Below are positions 22,353 through 33,425 of a DNA stretch of 64,000 nt, piece after piece. The stretch spans positions 454,001 to 518,000 of the forward strand of contig JAWQUS010000003.1 in assembly GCA_036365455.1 (NCBI GenBank), read 5' to 3'. This DNA comes from Macrosoma leucophasiata. Its lineage: Eukaryota > Arthropoda > Insecta > Lepidoptera > Hedylidae. Under the pieces are notes generated by a model. It ran no database searches, was not told the DNA's origin, and saw only the letters and a list, made by a program, of their open reading frames with translations. The translations under genes were made by a program, and so were the position numbers. Numbering within the stretch: position 1 is the first letter of the stretch; every line of letters begins with the position of its first letter.

Positions 22353-22681
22353 AGGACGGTAAATACAATAACGTAGAATGGGCAGCAACGTCCCGCGATA
22401 AAACTACCACTGCAATCACCAATCCGCCTGCCAAGAGTGGCGATCATGGCATATTCTCCCCTAATGACAGTACCTTTTATAAGCTTTTATAAGCTATCGA
22501 CTCGTAAACATATAAAGCCTACTTAGTTGTGATAATTTTCCTTTAAACTTCGTTATACATACCTACTAATGTCGTGATTGTTTTTCATAGGCCCAAACAT
22601 CACCGTTTATCTGGCAGAATGGGAGATATTAGATTTTTAAATTGAAAAAAAAAAAAAAGGCCACTTTGTTAGAATTGCTAT

Positions 22682-22901
22682 TTTTTTATGTAATGGAAGT
22701 GGCAAAGAAGCATGCAGTTCACATTGATGTTAAGTGATGACTGCAGCCTATAGAAACCCACAAAAAGACCAAGGTCAAAATGCAGATGCGTTACCACTCC
22801 TGAGGCCTAAGGTGTTATGCCTCTGTGCCGGAAATTACAGGGCCGTAATTTACCACTTGACCGGAACACGATAGTGCTGACCACTATCATTTAGCGGCAA
22901 A
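22682..22901 (-). mobile_element. SINE-like family B, 5'-truncated copy
   Basis: From the A-tail (TTTTTTTATGTAATGG on plus) to CATTTAGCGGCAAAA, where the copy stops. Confidence 0.8.
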
Positions 22902-23318
22902 ATGCATATTGATGCCAAATTATAGCTGAACACAAAGAATAGCTGACAGGCGGACAGACGGACATCGCGAAACCTAATGGTTTTTTATAGGCTGAAGTTT
23001 ACAAACGAAATATCACAAATGAAAAAGTTAGAGTACGTTAGAGTACCACAGCTATGGCAACTCCAATGTGGATTCACCTTTGGATCGTCCTAAATAAAAA
23101 CAAAGATCCGGTGCACATAACAACAAAACGCAACTCACCGCAGTAGGTGAACTGTGCAACAATGTTGGCTATCTGCCCAGCTATCACTATAGCCTAGCGA
23201 TAGGTTCTCGTTCATTCGTGTTGACGATGATAGTGATGAAATATCGTCGCAGAGTTGCTAAGTTTGCTAAGCATATTACTACAGGGCATGCTATCCTGGA
23301 TTCGATCCCGGACCCGGA

Positions 23319-23470
23319 TTTTTTTATGTAATCGAAGTGGCAAATAGGCATTGAGTTCAGTGATGACTGCAGCCTATAGACACCCACACAAAGACCAAGG
23401 TCAAAATGCAGATGCGTTATCACTCCTGAGGCCTAAGGTGTTAAGCTTCTGTGCCGGAAATGACAGGGCA
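23319..23470 (-). mobile_element. SINE-like family B fragment
   Basis: From TTTTTTTATGTAATCGAAG to CCGGAAATGACAGGGC. The 20 bp just upstream (TGGATTCGATCCCGG) look like a SINE box B remnant. Confidence 0.7.
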
Positions 23471-23759
23471 CATTGGGTGGTGTATACTGTAGCTGTATAT
23501 GCTACAGTGTAGCCTTTTGACAACGACTGAAGGTCAAATTGCAGATTTGTTCCCACGCCCCTGAGAACTAAGCCTGGATTGCACCACGATAATTGTTAAA
23601 GTAAAAGTTATTGTAACATTTCACATCCAGGATTAGTTATTATACCTATGTGATATTTAAAACAGTGCTGTACTATTAATAATGTAATTTAATTTAATAA
23701 TTACCATTTAACCGGAACAAATATAATATTATATTATATCTACACTATATATAATATTA

Positions 23760-23905
23760 TTAAGAGGAAAACTTTGTTTGTTTGTTTGGTTGTAATGAAT
23801 AGGCTCAAAAACTACTGGACCGATTTTAAAAAATCTTTCACCATTCGAAAGCTACATTATCCACGAGTAACATAGACTATATTTTATTTTGAAAAAAAAA
23901 AAATA
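23760..23905 (+). mobile_element. RTE-like LINE tail fragment
   Basis: Carries AACTTTGTTTGTTTGTTTGG, CTCAAAAACTACTGGACCGA and ACATAGACTATATTTTATTTT, a ubiquitous insect RTE-type 3' region. Confidence 0.5.
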
Positions 23906-24029
23906 GGGTTCCGTAAGATATTTGGATTTTTCGGACACAAGGTGTAAAAAATCAAATCATCAATGCAACATTGCACCGCGCGAAGCCGGGGCGGGCCGCT
24001 ATAAGGCGGGCCGCTATAATTTAGCATTA

Positions 24030-24400
24030 AAACACCCACAATGCTCTTAAAATGGTCACATGATGCAGGTCTGGTTATTAATACACAAAAAACCAAGGTT
24101 ATGCATATATCAGCAGTAATAAAATTAACACCACTACTGATATTGATTTGATTGCACACGATCACAGATGCCTGCATGAAAATAATTTGTATCGTAAGCG
24201 CAAATGCATTGACAAGGTCTCACAAATAACCTACCTTGGTTTAACTATAGACGCCAGGTTTAATTGGGCTACCCACATTAACACCGTATGCAGTAAACTG
24301 CGTGCCATATTAGCGAAATTCAGCATTTTGAAGTACCGAATACCTTTTCCAATATTACTAGATAGCCCTCGCAGAAAGCATAATATTATGGCCGGACATT
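24030..24400 (+). pseudogene. Non-LTR reverse transcriptase C-terminal fragment
   Basis: Plus-strand frames read KWSHDAGLVINTQKTKVMH (post-YxDD region) and, in the next frame, ITYLGLTIDARFNWATHINT with VCSKLRAILAKFSILKYRI, the thumb region of CR1/Jockey/R1-type RTs. A frame change near 24150 and the lack of either end show it is a relic. Confidence 0.75.
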
Positions 24401-24523
24401 TCCATCGTATCTCGTTCCTCTGTTCAAATTTTGTAATTGTATTCCTATTCACGAAAAAGTAAAAATGGTGGCGTGGCGTGGTGACACAGTAGATTGTAGA
24501 AGATTGATTTGGTGCGGTGCGGT

Positions 24524-25297
24524 GAGGAGAGGAGAGGAGAGGAGAGGAGAGGAGAGGAGAGGAGAGGAGAGGAGAGGAGAGGAGAGGAGAGGAGAGGAGA
24601 GGAGAGGAGAGGAGAGGAGAGGAGAGGAGAGGAGAGGAGAGGAGAGGAGAGGAGAGGAGAGGAGAGGAGAGGAGAGGAGAGGAGAGGAGAGGAGAGGAGA
24701 GGAGAGGAGAGGAGAGGAGAGGAGAGGAGAGGAGAGGAGAGGAGAGGAGAGGAGAGGAGAGGAGAGGAGAGGAGAGGAGAGGAGAGGAGAGGAGAGGAGA
24801 GGAGAGGAGAGGAGAGGAGAGGAGAGGAGAGGAGAGGAGAGGAGAGGAGAGGAGAGGAGAGGAGAGGAGAGGAGAGGAGAGGAGAGGAGAGGAGAGGAGA
24901 GGAGAGGAGAGGAGAGGAGAGGAGAGGAGAGGAGAGGAGAGGAGAGGAGAGGAGAGGAGAGGAGAGGAGAGGAGAGGAGAGGAGAGGAGAGGAGAGGAGA
25001 GGAGAGGAGAGGAGAGGAGAGGAGAGGAGAGGAGAGGAGAGGAGAGGAGAGGAGAGGAGAGGAGAGGAGAGGAGAGGAGAGGAGAGGAGAGGAGAGGAGA
25101 GGAGAGGAGAGGAGAGGAGAGGAGAGGAGAGGAGAGGAGAGGAGAGGAGAGGAGAGGAGAGGAGAGGAGAGGAGAGGAGAGGAGAGGAGAGGAGAGGAGA
25201 GGAGAGGAGAGGAGAGGAGAGGAGAGGAGAGGAGAGGAGAGGAGAGGAGAGGAGAGGAGAGGAGAGGAGAGGAGAGGAGAGGAGAGGAGAGGAGAGG
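24524..25297. repeat. GAGGA pentanucleotide microsatellite, about 155 copies
   Basis: 774 bp of GAGGA (TCCTC on minus) without an interruption seen by eye. The left flank steps into it through GGTGC GGTGC GGTGA pentamers, which suggests how the array was seeded. The right edge runs into the 3' tail of SINE E (TGTGAGTGTAAGCGTATTT). All-purine on one strand, so stop-free frames (RRGEE)n and (LLSSP)n on opposite strands are artefacts. Confidence 0.97.
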
Positions 25298-25299
25298 CT

Positions 25300-25380
25300 C
25301 CTGTGAGTGTAAGCGTATTTTATTTTAAACCTTGGACACATTATTTCTTTGTGAGGCAATACGAAGTTTGCCGGCTAGTA
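25300..25380 (+). mobile_element. SINE E tail joined to family G tail
   Basis: TGTGAGTGTAAGCGTATTT (family E 3' end) is followed by ACACATTATTTCTTTGTGAGG and GAAGTTTGCCGGCTAGT (family G 3' end). Confidence 0.6.
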
Positions 25381-25477
25381 TTAGGTATAGAGGTAGGTAG
25401 GTATAGATTAGGTAATGCGGTGGTGCCTTCGCCCTCGAGTTACATCACTGACTACCTCTAGTATAGTATTATCGTCG

Positions 25478-25727
25478 AATTATTAATATTATAAATGCGA
25501 AAGTTTGTATGTTTGTTTGTTTGTTACACCTTCACGCAAAAACTGCAGAACCAATTTTCCTGAAATTTAGCGCACACGTAGAGGGTAATCTTGGATTAAC
25601 ATATAGGATAGGTTTTATCCCGAAAACATGTTCCTGTGGGATACCACGGGATGATTTGATGAGTTTCCACAGGTTACGCGAAAAGCGACCAGCACGCGGG
25701 CGAAGCCGCGGTCAACAGCTAGTTACA
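25478..25727 (+). mobile_element. RTE-type LINE 3' end
   Basis: Runs from TATTATAAATGCGAAAGTTTG to GCGAAGCCGCGGTCAACAGCTAGT, the standard 3' portion of dispersed lepidopteran RTE copies. The 85-codon frame across it is not a gene. Confidence 0.65.
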
Positions 25728-25926
25728 CATAATATACATAGTAATATGCCTACAAAACCACAGTAGCAGTTATATCCTTGAATATCGAAGTTTCAAAGCA
25801 TCTAAAATTAAGCTAACACATTCAATATGGAACCGCAAACTAGTTGAAATTTAGCCGCTTAAATTAAAAAAATTTACATTAAAAAAAATAATAATGTACT
25901 CCTCTATCTACAGCCTTTTATTTCAA

Positions 25927-26185
25927 ACACTACTATTACGCTGGGGGCCTGGGATCGATTCCCGGGTTGGGGCCGGGTGGGTGTACAATTCGTTATATCT
26001 GGTTCCATTGATATTTTTCCATTTTCTGGAAGTTTCCCAGTACCTCGGAGTTTGGTAATGTGGTCGGAGATGTCAAAAAGCTCGCCACCTGGGCCAAAAA
26101 CGTAGCCGGCAAATCGTGGGTGTTTGTATGTATGCTTGAATGCATACATCTACTTTACCCTTCGGGGATTACAGGCGTGAAGTTA
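25927..26185 (+). mobile_element. SINE family A, 5'-truncated, 170 bp upstream of the storage-protein TATA box
   Basis: Starts inside box B (CTGGGATCGATTCCCGGG) and runs to GGGATTACAGGCGTGAAGTTA. It marks the upstream edge of the unique promoter sequence. Confidence 0.75.
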
Positions 26186-26211
26186 AAACTAAAAAGAGGT
26201 TAAAGGTTTAC

Positions 26212-26294
26212 CACCTCAAAATGAGATAATCCAAAACATGCATAAATGTCCATCCCAACAACCGTCCAGCCAAAGGTTATCTCATTCGGAGGTG
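26212..26294. promoter_or_regulatory. Inverted repeat with paired GATA motifs in the storage-protein promoter
   Basis: 26212-26229 and 26277-26294 are inverted copies of CACCTCnnnATGAGATAA (16 of 18 positions match), each ending in AGATAA, a WGATAR site. A further GATAA lies at about 26325. They sit 90-175 bp upstream of the expected start site. GATA factors are known activators of fat-body genes in insects; use here is inference. Confidence 0.45.
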
Positions 26295-26353
26295 AGTTCA
26301 AAAACAATAGATTATGCCATTTAGCGATAATGTAAAAAAAAAACAACGGCCGG

Positions 26354-26360
26354 TATATAA
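26354..26360 (+). promoter_or_regulatory. TATA box of the storage-protein gene
   Basis: TATATAA lies 75 bp before the ATG. An initiator-like TCACAGTTG at about 26383-26391 lies about 30 bp downstream, giving a leader of roughly 48 nt. Confidence 0.7.
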
Positions 26361-26434
26361 GGGATGGCGAGCGGTGGGCAGATCACAGTTGTGGTCACAG
26401 GTGGTGGTCGAACGGTAGCAGGACAGCAGGCATT

Positions 26435-26534
26435 ATGAAGTTGTTGGTGTTGGCAGCGCTGCTGCTCACGGCGGCGGCCTCCGTCGTCAAGGATGACAAC
26501 CTTGTCAATGTCACCATCGGCAAGGATGTCTTGG
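26435..26534 (+). CDS. Storage protein exon 1
   Basis: Signal peptide and first mature residues (1-33 plus one base). Donor TTGG|GTAAGA, phase 1. This ATG is chosen because it follows the TATA/initiator region and starts the signal peptide. Confidence 0.93.
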
Positions 26535-29500
26535 GTAAGATTGTTTTATTATACACTAGCGACCCGCCCTGGTTTTCCTCGGGTGCTATCCTCCAGACCG
26601 AATTTCGATCACGGCGGCCAATGTCAATAGAAACTAGCCAACTCCTGCGCTGTGGATATTATAGTGCACAAGTGTATACGCAAACACAGGTGCACTCTCT
26701 ATTCCGTCACTGTACTGATAGTAGAGTTTGAGTGTCGGAGAGCGTCGGCACTGCCGCATGAAGTAATCTACATATTTGCCGCCAAATGGTAGTGTTCAGC
26801 ACTACGTTTGCCCCGTAATTTTTGTCATAGAGGCAAAATAACTTATGCTTCAAGGGTGGTGGTGAACTTCGTGATAATTTGCTACCTATATATAAAATAC
26901 AATCATGGAATTTTAATATGTATATGCTGGAACTTCGTCAGAATCGCCTTCAGTTTTAGCTCAAAAAGAAGCTCATGTCCTTTCTCAGGATTCAACCTAT
27001 CTTCATTATAAATGTTATCTAAGCCGGTTTAGTCGTGAATGCAAAAGCGACAGATAGACAAACAAAGTTACTTCCCCATCTATGCAAATAAAAATAGATC
27101 ACCTTAATGTTCGTACGCGCACTTCCACGATCAATAAATTGGAAAAATATTTTTATCAGACAATTATGTATCTTCACGCCAGGTCCCTAACGGGGTAGGC
27201 AGAGAGTGTAGAGCGCCAGACATCCCGGTTCTGACAAACCTCTCGTGCCTCGTCTACCTTCATCATTCTCTTCATACATGCACGCCGATTCCTAAGACTT
27301 TTGACACCACCATCAGACAGAACTCGACCTATTTGGTCATGGTAGGTCAGCCTTGGTCTTGCAAAGGCAAAATTGAATTTTATAAAAAGCTTTATCAGAC
27401 AAGCTTTTTATAAAATTCAATTTTGCCTTTTGAGGCTAAATATTCTAAAAAACTTACCATCAATGACGCTAACGCAAAAAGCTTCGCAACTTTTATGACA
27501 ATAAAAAAAACTTTAACTCATGCTCATCGTATCACATTAATAAAGTTGAGCAGTGAAATTAATTTCGTTTGGCAATGTTACAAACTTCGCAGAACGAATC
27601 AGTCAGTCAAATTTTATGAGGAAACTTCCCATGAAATGTATGGAGTAATTCCCAAGTAATCGTCACAGGGGAAATAAAGACGTTGCGAACTAAGTTTTCA
27701 GTTTAATTAAGCTTTTAAATAAGTCTTATTCAACTTTGAATGATGTCCATCTTTTGTTTGACGTTCAAATAATTGGTTCAGAAAGATTGAAATTGAACTT
27801 CATGCTTAATTTTTTATGATGGCAGACAGATGGGTAAATAATTTAGATGTATCAATCCATACAAGTAAATAAAATAGGGTTAGTCCGGGATGGATATGAT
27901 TGAGAATTATATAAATGGGTGAATGCGAACCCTATATTTTCTAATGAATGAAAATAAGGAATAAAATTAGTAAATAATAAGCATTTTTTTAATAATAAGC
28001 ATTTTTTTAATAATAACATTTAAAAAATGCTTATTATTTACTATTTTTATTCCATGTCGTATTTGAACCAATCGACATTCATTAGGAATATTTCCAAATT
28101 TCGCCGGAGCTACTGAAAATATTTTTAATTGGAAAAAATTATAATAATATAGAGTACCTAGTACTGAAATACTTTAATATCGAGAAAAAACATTTAATAA
28201 AGTAGACTTGCATGAAACATTAACTAATAGAAATAACAAATTAAAAAGCGTCATTTTCAAAACATGAATTCAAAGTTAAACAAAACGAACGCTATAAGTA
28301 ACTTTTCTAATATTCCTTTTAACACAAAAGCAAGATATTCATAACGATTAATATTAGCCAGACGCTCTCTTTAGTTACATCCATTTGATACAGTCCTATC
28401 ACTGTTCAAACTTTGACCTTTGATGTTGGAAAGTTCGTGAATTCTTTGAATTTTGTATCATGCCTTTGAGCCTACAAGAAACCTTGCCGAAAATACTTCA
28501 AAGTAAATTTACCACGAGTCCACATACGCTACGTTGCCAAAAACTGTTGCTTCGACAAGTCTTAAAATGGAATCACTTCAAGTTACCGCAAAAAGTGAAT
28601 TTATTACCCTATTAATATCCGCCAGGGTAAAGCCATTTATCAATTAAGTGACTTCGTGGCGTCCGGATGGTTCTCGATAGAAACGGTTTGAATTCCAAAC
28701 AGTTCGATTCGAACTTTAACGTTGAATATAAATTGGCTGATAACAACGTGGTTTTTGATACTTATTTGAATACAAAAAGATTCGTGTTTTGAAATATAGT
28801 GTGCCAATAAGAGTTTATTAATTTGTACTTTTGATAGTACACGAATGTCTTGCTAAGTGATGACATCATGGAAATTACTAAGTAAAATAGGTATATCAGT
28901 AACAACCTATAATAATAACACCTGTGCCGCATAGCTTTAAGTTTGGCAGTTTAATGTATAAATTAAACTGCGCTAGTCCCATGTACCTATTCTTTGGGAT
29001 TTGTATTAACAATCAATAGTCATAATGAGGTTTTTTAATGAGAATTTTTACTGGTGGTAGAGCTCCAGTGACAGAGCTCGCGGGCGTAGGCACCGCATTT
29101 CCTAATATACTTGCCGCTAAATGGTAGTGTTGAGCACTATCGTGTTCCGGTCAGGTGGTAATGTACGGCCCTGTAGTTTCCAGCATAGAGGCATAACACC
29201 TTGGACCTCAGGAGTGGTAACGCATCTGCATTTTAACCTTGGTCTTTGTGTGGGTGTCTATAGGCTGCAGTCATCACTTAACATCAATGTGAACTGCATG
29301 CATATTTACCACTTCCATTACATAAAAAAAGGTTATTGAAAGGGCCTCTAAGTCTTGAATCGCCGCGTAATAGTAACAAAGGACTTAAATGCCTTACGAG
29401 AAATCATAGTATGTATTTCAATGTTCAGCCCAATGTGGAGACTGCCTGGCGCGTTCCTAATTTGCCCTGGAGCTTTTAATGATCTAGACTTATCCAAAAC

Positions 29501-32500
29501 TTTTTTCCAGTGAATGTGGACATCAAGACGAAGGAGATGATGTTAATGAAGCTGTTCAACTTCATCCTGCAGCCGACCGTGTACGATGACATCAGGGAGG
29601 TGGCCCGCGACTGGGTCCTCGACGACAACATCGACAAGTACCTGGTGAGTGAGCTCTTGAAAGAAATTCACTAAATAACTATAACTGTACTGTTATTTTT
29701 TTTTATGAAATGGAAATGGCAACATGCATGCAGTTTACATTGATGTTAAGTGATGACTGCAGCTAGACACTTACACAAAGACCAAGGTCAAAATGCAGAT
29801 GCGTTACCACTCCTGAGGCCTAAGGTGTTCTGCCTCTGTGCCGGATATTACAGGGTATGTAATTAAGAATTATTACATTAAAAATCCTACAAGATGGAAA
29901 GAGACTGTCAACAAACTACAAGAATTTAGAGGAAAATATTCTTGTCTGCCGTAAGAGTAAAAAAAAGAATCTTTTCAATTTAAGAAATTTCACGACAAAA
30001 TTTACAAAAGAATTCACTGGTGGTAGAGTTTCTATGACGCAGCTCGCTTCTTATACTGCCCTAGTTTGTATGCTAATTAAAAATATTGTTTTTCAGAACG
30101 TAGATGTGGTGAGGAAGTTCATCAATATGTTCAAGATGGGCTTGCTTCCGCGCGGCGAAGTGTTCGTACACACCAACGATGTTCACATGGAACAAGCTGT
30201 GGTGGTCTTCCGTCTGTTATACTTCGCGAAGGACTTCGACACCTTCATCAGGACCGCGTGTTTCCTGCGGGAACGCATCAACGGGGGCATGTTTGTATAC
30301 GCCCTGACCTGCGCTGTCTTCCACAGGGTCGACTGCAAGGGCGTTACTATCCCAGCTCCTTACGAGATCTACCCCTACTTCTTCGTCGACAGCCACGTCA
30401 TCAACAAGGCATTCATGCTGAAGATGACCAAAGCCGCCACCGACCCTGTCATCTTCGATTACTACGGCATCAGGGTAACAGACAAGAACCTGTTCGTGAT
30501 CGACTGGCGTAAGGGCGTTCGTCACACCTTAACCAAAGACGACAAACTGTCGTACTTCACCGAGGATATCGACCTGAACACCTACATGTACTACTTGCAC
30601 ATGAACTACCCGTACTGGATGACCGATGACGTTTACGGCTTGCAAAAGGAGCGCCGTGGTGAGATCATGATGTATGCTTACCAACAACTGCTGGCCAGGT
30701 ACAGGCTTGAGCGTCTGTCTCACCAGATGTGCGACATCAGGATGATTGAATGGAACAAGATCTTCAAGACTGGCTACTGGCCCAAGATTCGCCTGCACAC
30801 TGGTGACGAGATGCCCGTCCGCACTAACAACATAATGTTGATCAATGACTACAACATTAAGGAGAAACTTTTGGTTGACGATATTGAGAGGATCATTCGC
30901 GAGGGTATCATCACTGGACGCATTGAACTGGTACGTTGAGCATAATAGCTATGACTCGTGATGAAATCCAAATATCTGTTAGCTTAGCCGTCAACTTCAC
31001 CGTTCTTTTCTTCTGTTTACAGCGCGACGGTACAGTGATCCACCTGAAGAAGGTAGAAGATGTTGAATACTTGTGCAGACTGATCCTGGGCGGTATGGGT
31101 CTGATGCGCGATGACGCCAAGGTGATCCACGTCATGAACGCATTCAAGAAACTGTTGACTTATAACGTGTACAACTTCGACAAGTGAGTATTTCTTTTCC
31201 TAATAATAATCTCCATTTTTGTTTGTTGTATTACAATTGACATAATATTTCTGACGTTAAATGTTAGTGCAATGAGCAAATTTTTAGAGCCCGTGATTAG
31301 AAAAAAAAGGGGCCTTGGACTATTTTTAGTTTATCGTATTACTTGTGTGGCAAATAGAATTGTTTTTCTATAATTAAAAATAAATCAATAAAATACGCTT
31401 ACACACGCAGCATGTTGAAAGGCTGCAGTAGGCTTACTGACAACACTTACATATATATACAATGTACACTTTATCTGCATACTTGTTTGATACTATGTAT
31501 CATTAAATAAAAAATATTTTCTTTTATCAGGTACACGTACGTCCCGACAGCTCTGGATATGTACATGACTTGCCTGCGTGACCCACTGTTCTGGAGAGTC
31601 ATGAAGCGCATCACAGACTACGTCGTCGTCTTCAAGAGGCTGCAGCCCAAATATACACGCGACGAGCTCGAATTCACAGGAGTCAAGGTAGACCGTGTGA
31701 CTACCGACAAACTGGTCACCTTCATGGATGACTACGACCTGGACATCACCAACGCTCTATACCTGGACGAATCTGAGATGCAGAAGAAGAAGTCCGACTT
31801 CCTGTTCGTCGGCCGCATGCGCCGCCTCAACCAGCACCCATTCAAGGTGACCATCGATATCGTCTCCGAGAAGGCCGTCGACGCCGTCGTCAGGATCTTC
31901 GTAGGACCCAAATACGACTGCATGGGCCGTCTGCTCGACATCAACGACAAACGCCTGGACATGCTCGAAATCGACAGCTTCCTGTACAAACTCGACACCG
32001 GCAAGAACACCATCGTGCGTAACTCCATCGAGATGCACTCCGTGATCAAGGACAGGCCGTGGACCGTCCGCCTCAAGAACTACGTGTCCGACGCTACCAC
32101 AACCGACCGTGTCGTGGACAGCTACTGGTACAAGTCTCGCGTTGGCTTCCCGCACAGGCTGCTCCTTCCTCTGGGTACTAAGGGCGGTCTCCCACTGCAG
32201 ATGTTCGTCATCGTGACCCCCGTCCGCACCGGATACGTGCTACCTACCATCGACATGAACATCATGAAGGACCGCCGCCACTGTCGCTGGACCACTTGTA
32301 TCGACACCATGCCTCTCGGCTTCCCCTTCGACAGGGAGATCGACTACACCCACTTCTTCACCACCAACATGAAGTTCCTCGACATCTGGGTCTACAGAAA
32401 AGACATGGGCATGTCCAACACGGTGAAGGATGTGGACTACTCCGACATGGTGCTCAAGCACGACGATTACACTTACCTGGACACTGACATGTTCGTCAGA

Positions 32501-32554
32501 TGGTCCTACAAGGACGTCATGATGATGAGCACCGACAAAATGCTCAGACTGTAG
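26435..32554 (+). CDS. Methionine-rich storage protein (hexamerin, SP1/SSP1-like), 5 exons, 750 aa
   Basis: Hexamerins are secreted by larval fat body as about 80-kDa subunits of hexamers, stored in haemolymph and pupal fat body, and consumed as amino acids at metamorphosis and oogenesis. They share the hemocyanin fold without copper. Coding exons are 26435-26534, 29511-29644, 30097-30930, 31023-31183 and 31531-32554. All introns are GT-AG, with phases 1, 0, 0, 2 that join to one open frame. Residues 1-16 form a signal peptide (MKLLVLAALLLTAAAS). Asn25-Val-Thr is a glycosylation sequon. Hemocyanin N, middle and C domains span roughly 33-155, 160-430 and 440-700; PAPYEIYPYFF (164-174) and YYLHMNYPYWM (243-253) are hallmark segments of the middle domain. 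Met is 44/750 (5.9%) and Phe+Tyr about 11%, so it fits the methionine-rich rather than the arylphorin class. Length equals that of known lepidopteran SP1 proteins. Exons are GC-rich against AT-rich introns. It appears intact. Confidence 0.96.
26719..26870 (+). mobile_element. SINE-like family B, old fragment in intron 1
   Basis: TAGAGTTTGAGTGTCGGAGA, GCCGCCAAATGGTAGTGTTC and CCCCGTAATTTTTGTCATAG match family B with gaps. Confidence 0.6.
27170..27362 (-). mobile_element. RTE-type LINE 3' end in intron 1
   Basis: About 95% identical by eye to 56990-57182, the 3' end of the intact LINE. 5'-truncated exactly where the hairpin begins. Confidence 0.85.
27363..27430. repeat. Perfect hairpin, 30-bp arms, 8-nt loop
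   Basis: 27363-27392 and 27401-27430 are exact reverse complements around TATCAGAC. It abuts the truncated end of the LINE fragment, which suggests it formed at the insertion junction. Confidence 0.92.
27958..28053. repeat. Hairpin, about 33-bp arms
   Basis: 27958-27991 pairs with 28021-28053 with one or two mismatches. The loop contains a duplicate of AATAATAAGCATTTTTTT. Confidence 0.85.
29047..29329 (+). mobile_element. SINE-like family B, full copy in intron 1
   Basis: All family blocks, ending CCATTACATAAAAAAA; about 180 bp from the exon 2 acceptor. Confidence 0.85.
29511..29644 (+). CDS. Storage protein exon 2
   Basis: Residues 34-78 with the preceding base. Covers the start of the hemocyanin N domain (VNVDIKTKEMMLMKLFNFIL). 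Donor CCTG|GTGAGT, phase 0. Confidence 0.93.
29698..29857 (-). mobile_element. SINE-like family B, 5'-truncated copy in intron 2
   Basis: Runs from the A-tail to CCGGATATTACAGGG. A small plus-strand family B head fragment (TTCACTGGTGGTAGAGTTTC) lies at 30014-30051, 46 bp before exon 3. Confidence 0.75.
30097..30930 (+). CDS. Storage protein exon 3
   Basis: Residues 79-356: rest of the N domain and most of the middle domain. Acceptor TTTTTCAG|AAC, donor GAACTG|GTACGT, phase 0 on both sides. The open frame runs past both ends (30034 and 30939), but the splice sites and family alignment fix the borders. Confidence 0.95.
31023..31183 (+). CDS. Storage protein exon 4
   Basis: Residues 357-410, end of the middle domain (RDGTVIHLKK..NVYNFDK). 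Acceptor TTTACAG|CGC, donor GACAA|GTGAGT, phase 2. Confidence 0.94.
31531..32554 (+). CDS. Storage protein exon 5
   Basis: Residues 410-750, C-terminal beta-rich domain, ending MLRL and TAG. Acceptor TTTTATCAG|GTAC. No AATAAA was seen in the next 250 bp; AATATA at about 32572 is the nearest variant signal. Confidence 0.95.
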
Positions 32555-32559
32555 GTTCT

Positions 32560-33245
32560 CTGATTGACATAATATATTTATTGATACCAAATATATATCA
32601 TAAGCATATGTGTAAAACGCAAAACTATTTTTATTTCATATTCATCATTACCTCACGAGTACGTATGAGATTAAAATAATCTTTCTTTAATTAAATCTTC
32701 ATATGCATACCGACATGTCACGGCTAATATGATACATTAATAATTTGATTATGATCATAAATAGTTACCTACATCTCAAAGTAAAATTTAACTCCTCTTT
32801 TGTTTAGGAAAATCTAAATATAAGTAAATGGAAATTTTAATTCATCTTCATTATGATGATTGACTTGAAATAGAATATAAACACTACATATTTTGTATAC
32901 TTATGGTGGCAAATTAGCATGCAGTTCACACAGATGTTAAGTGATGACTGCAGTGCATAGATATGCGTTGCCATCTCTGAGGTGTAAGATGTGTCGCCTA
33001 ACCGATTAGTTAACACCACATTTTAAAATTTCTTGTCTGAAGTATGACTAACTTATGTCAAAGCAAGGCGTCCACACAGCGAGCAGCCTCGCGAGGCATT
33101 TGCCGTGCCTAATATATATTCATCGCAAATCAACTTGACATGTGTTCCAGTTACTAATTTAAATTTGATTCGAATGTTTAATTACGTGGATAGAGGTTTG
33201 ACAAACGTTTCATAACGTTTTCGCAGGTTTCGCGAGCTTCAAACA
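32560..33245. other. Downstream of the storage-protein gene; SINE B fragment only
   Basis: AT-rich. 32890-33015 is a minus-strand SINE B fragment (GGCAAATTAGCATGCAGTTC). 33205-33249 holds the ACGTTTTCGCAGG..CATTGTAG phrase also inserted into SINE A at 19.04 kb. Confidence 0.6.
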
Positions 33246-33249
33246 TTGT

Positions 33250-33424
33250 AGAAATTAAATTTGCGGATTTTCTCGCGTATACAACACTCCCAAACTTCTT
33301 CTTATACCCGACGTTTCTTATAGTCTGCCCGTGACCACGGTAGCTGGAAAGCGACCGAAACGTCGGGTATAAGAAGAAGTTTGGGAGTGTCGTGTACGCG
33401 AGAAAATCCGAAAATTTAATTTCT
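33250..33424. repeat. Large inverted repeat, 68-bp arms, 39-bp spacer
   Basis: 33250-33317 and 33357-33424 are inverted copies with few mismatches (ACACTCCCAAACTTCTTC, ATACCCGACGTTTC). The spacer has TCTGCCCGTGACCACGG, as at the 3' ends of the Penelope-like remnants (12.4 and 63.1 kb). A third single arm lies at 39676-39755. Confidence 0.85.
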
Positions 33425-33425
33425 A

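Larger units (their letters stand above)
26535..29510 (+). other. Storage protein intron 1 (2,976 bp)
   Basis: Holds a SINE B fragment (26719-26870), a minus-strand LINE 3' fragment (27170-27362), two long hairpins (27363-27430 and 27958-28053) and a full SINE B (29047-29329). The rest (28054-29046) is AT-rich with no feature seen. Acceptor TTTTTTCCAG at 29510. Confidence 0.9.

Noticed and set aside
24445..25359. Long open frames (about 265-304 codons) of RRGEE and LLSSP repeats on both strands
   Set aside because: They are translations of the GAGGA microsatellite, which contains no stop in these frames. Nothing supports a protein.
30217..32590. Several antisense and out-of-frame ORFs over the storage-protein exons
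   Set aside because: GC-rich coding exons produce shadow frames. The sense frame with splice sites and hexamerin similarity explains them.
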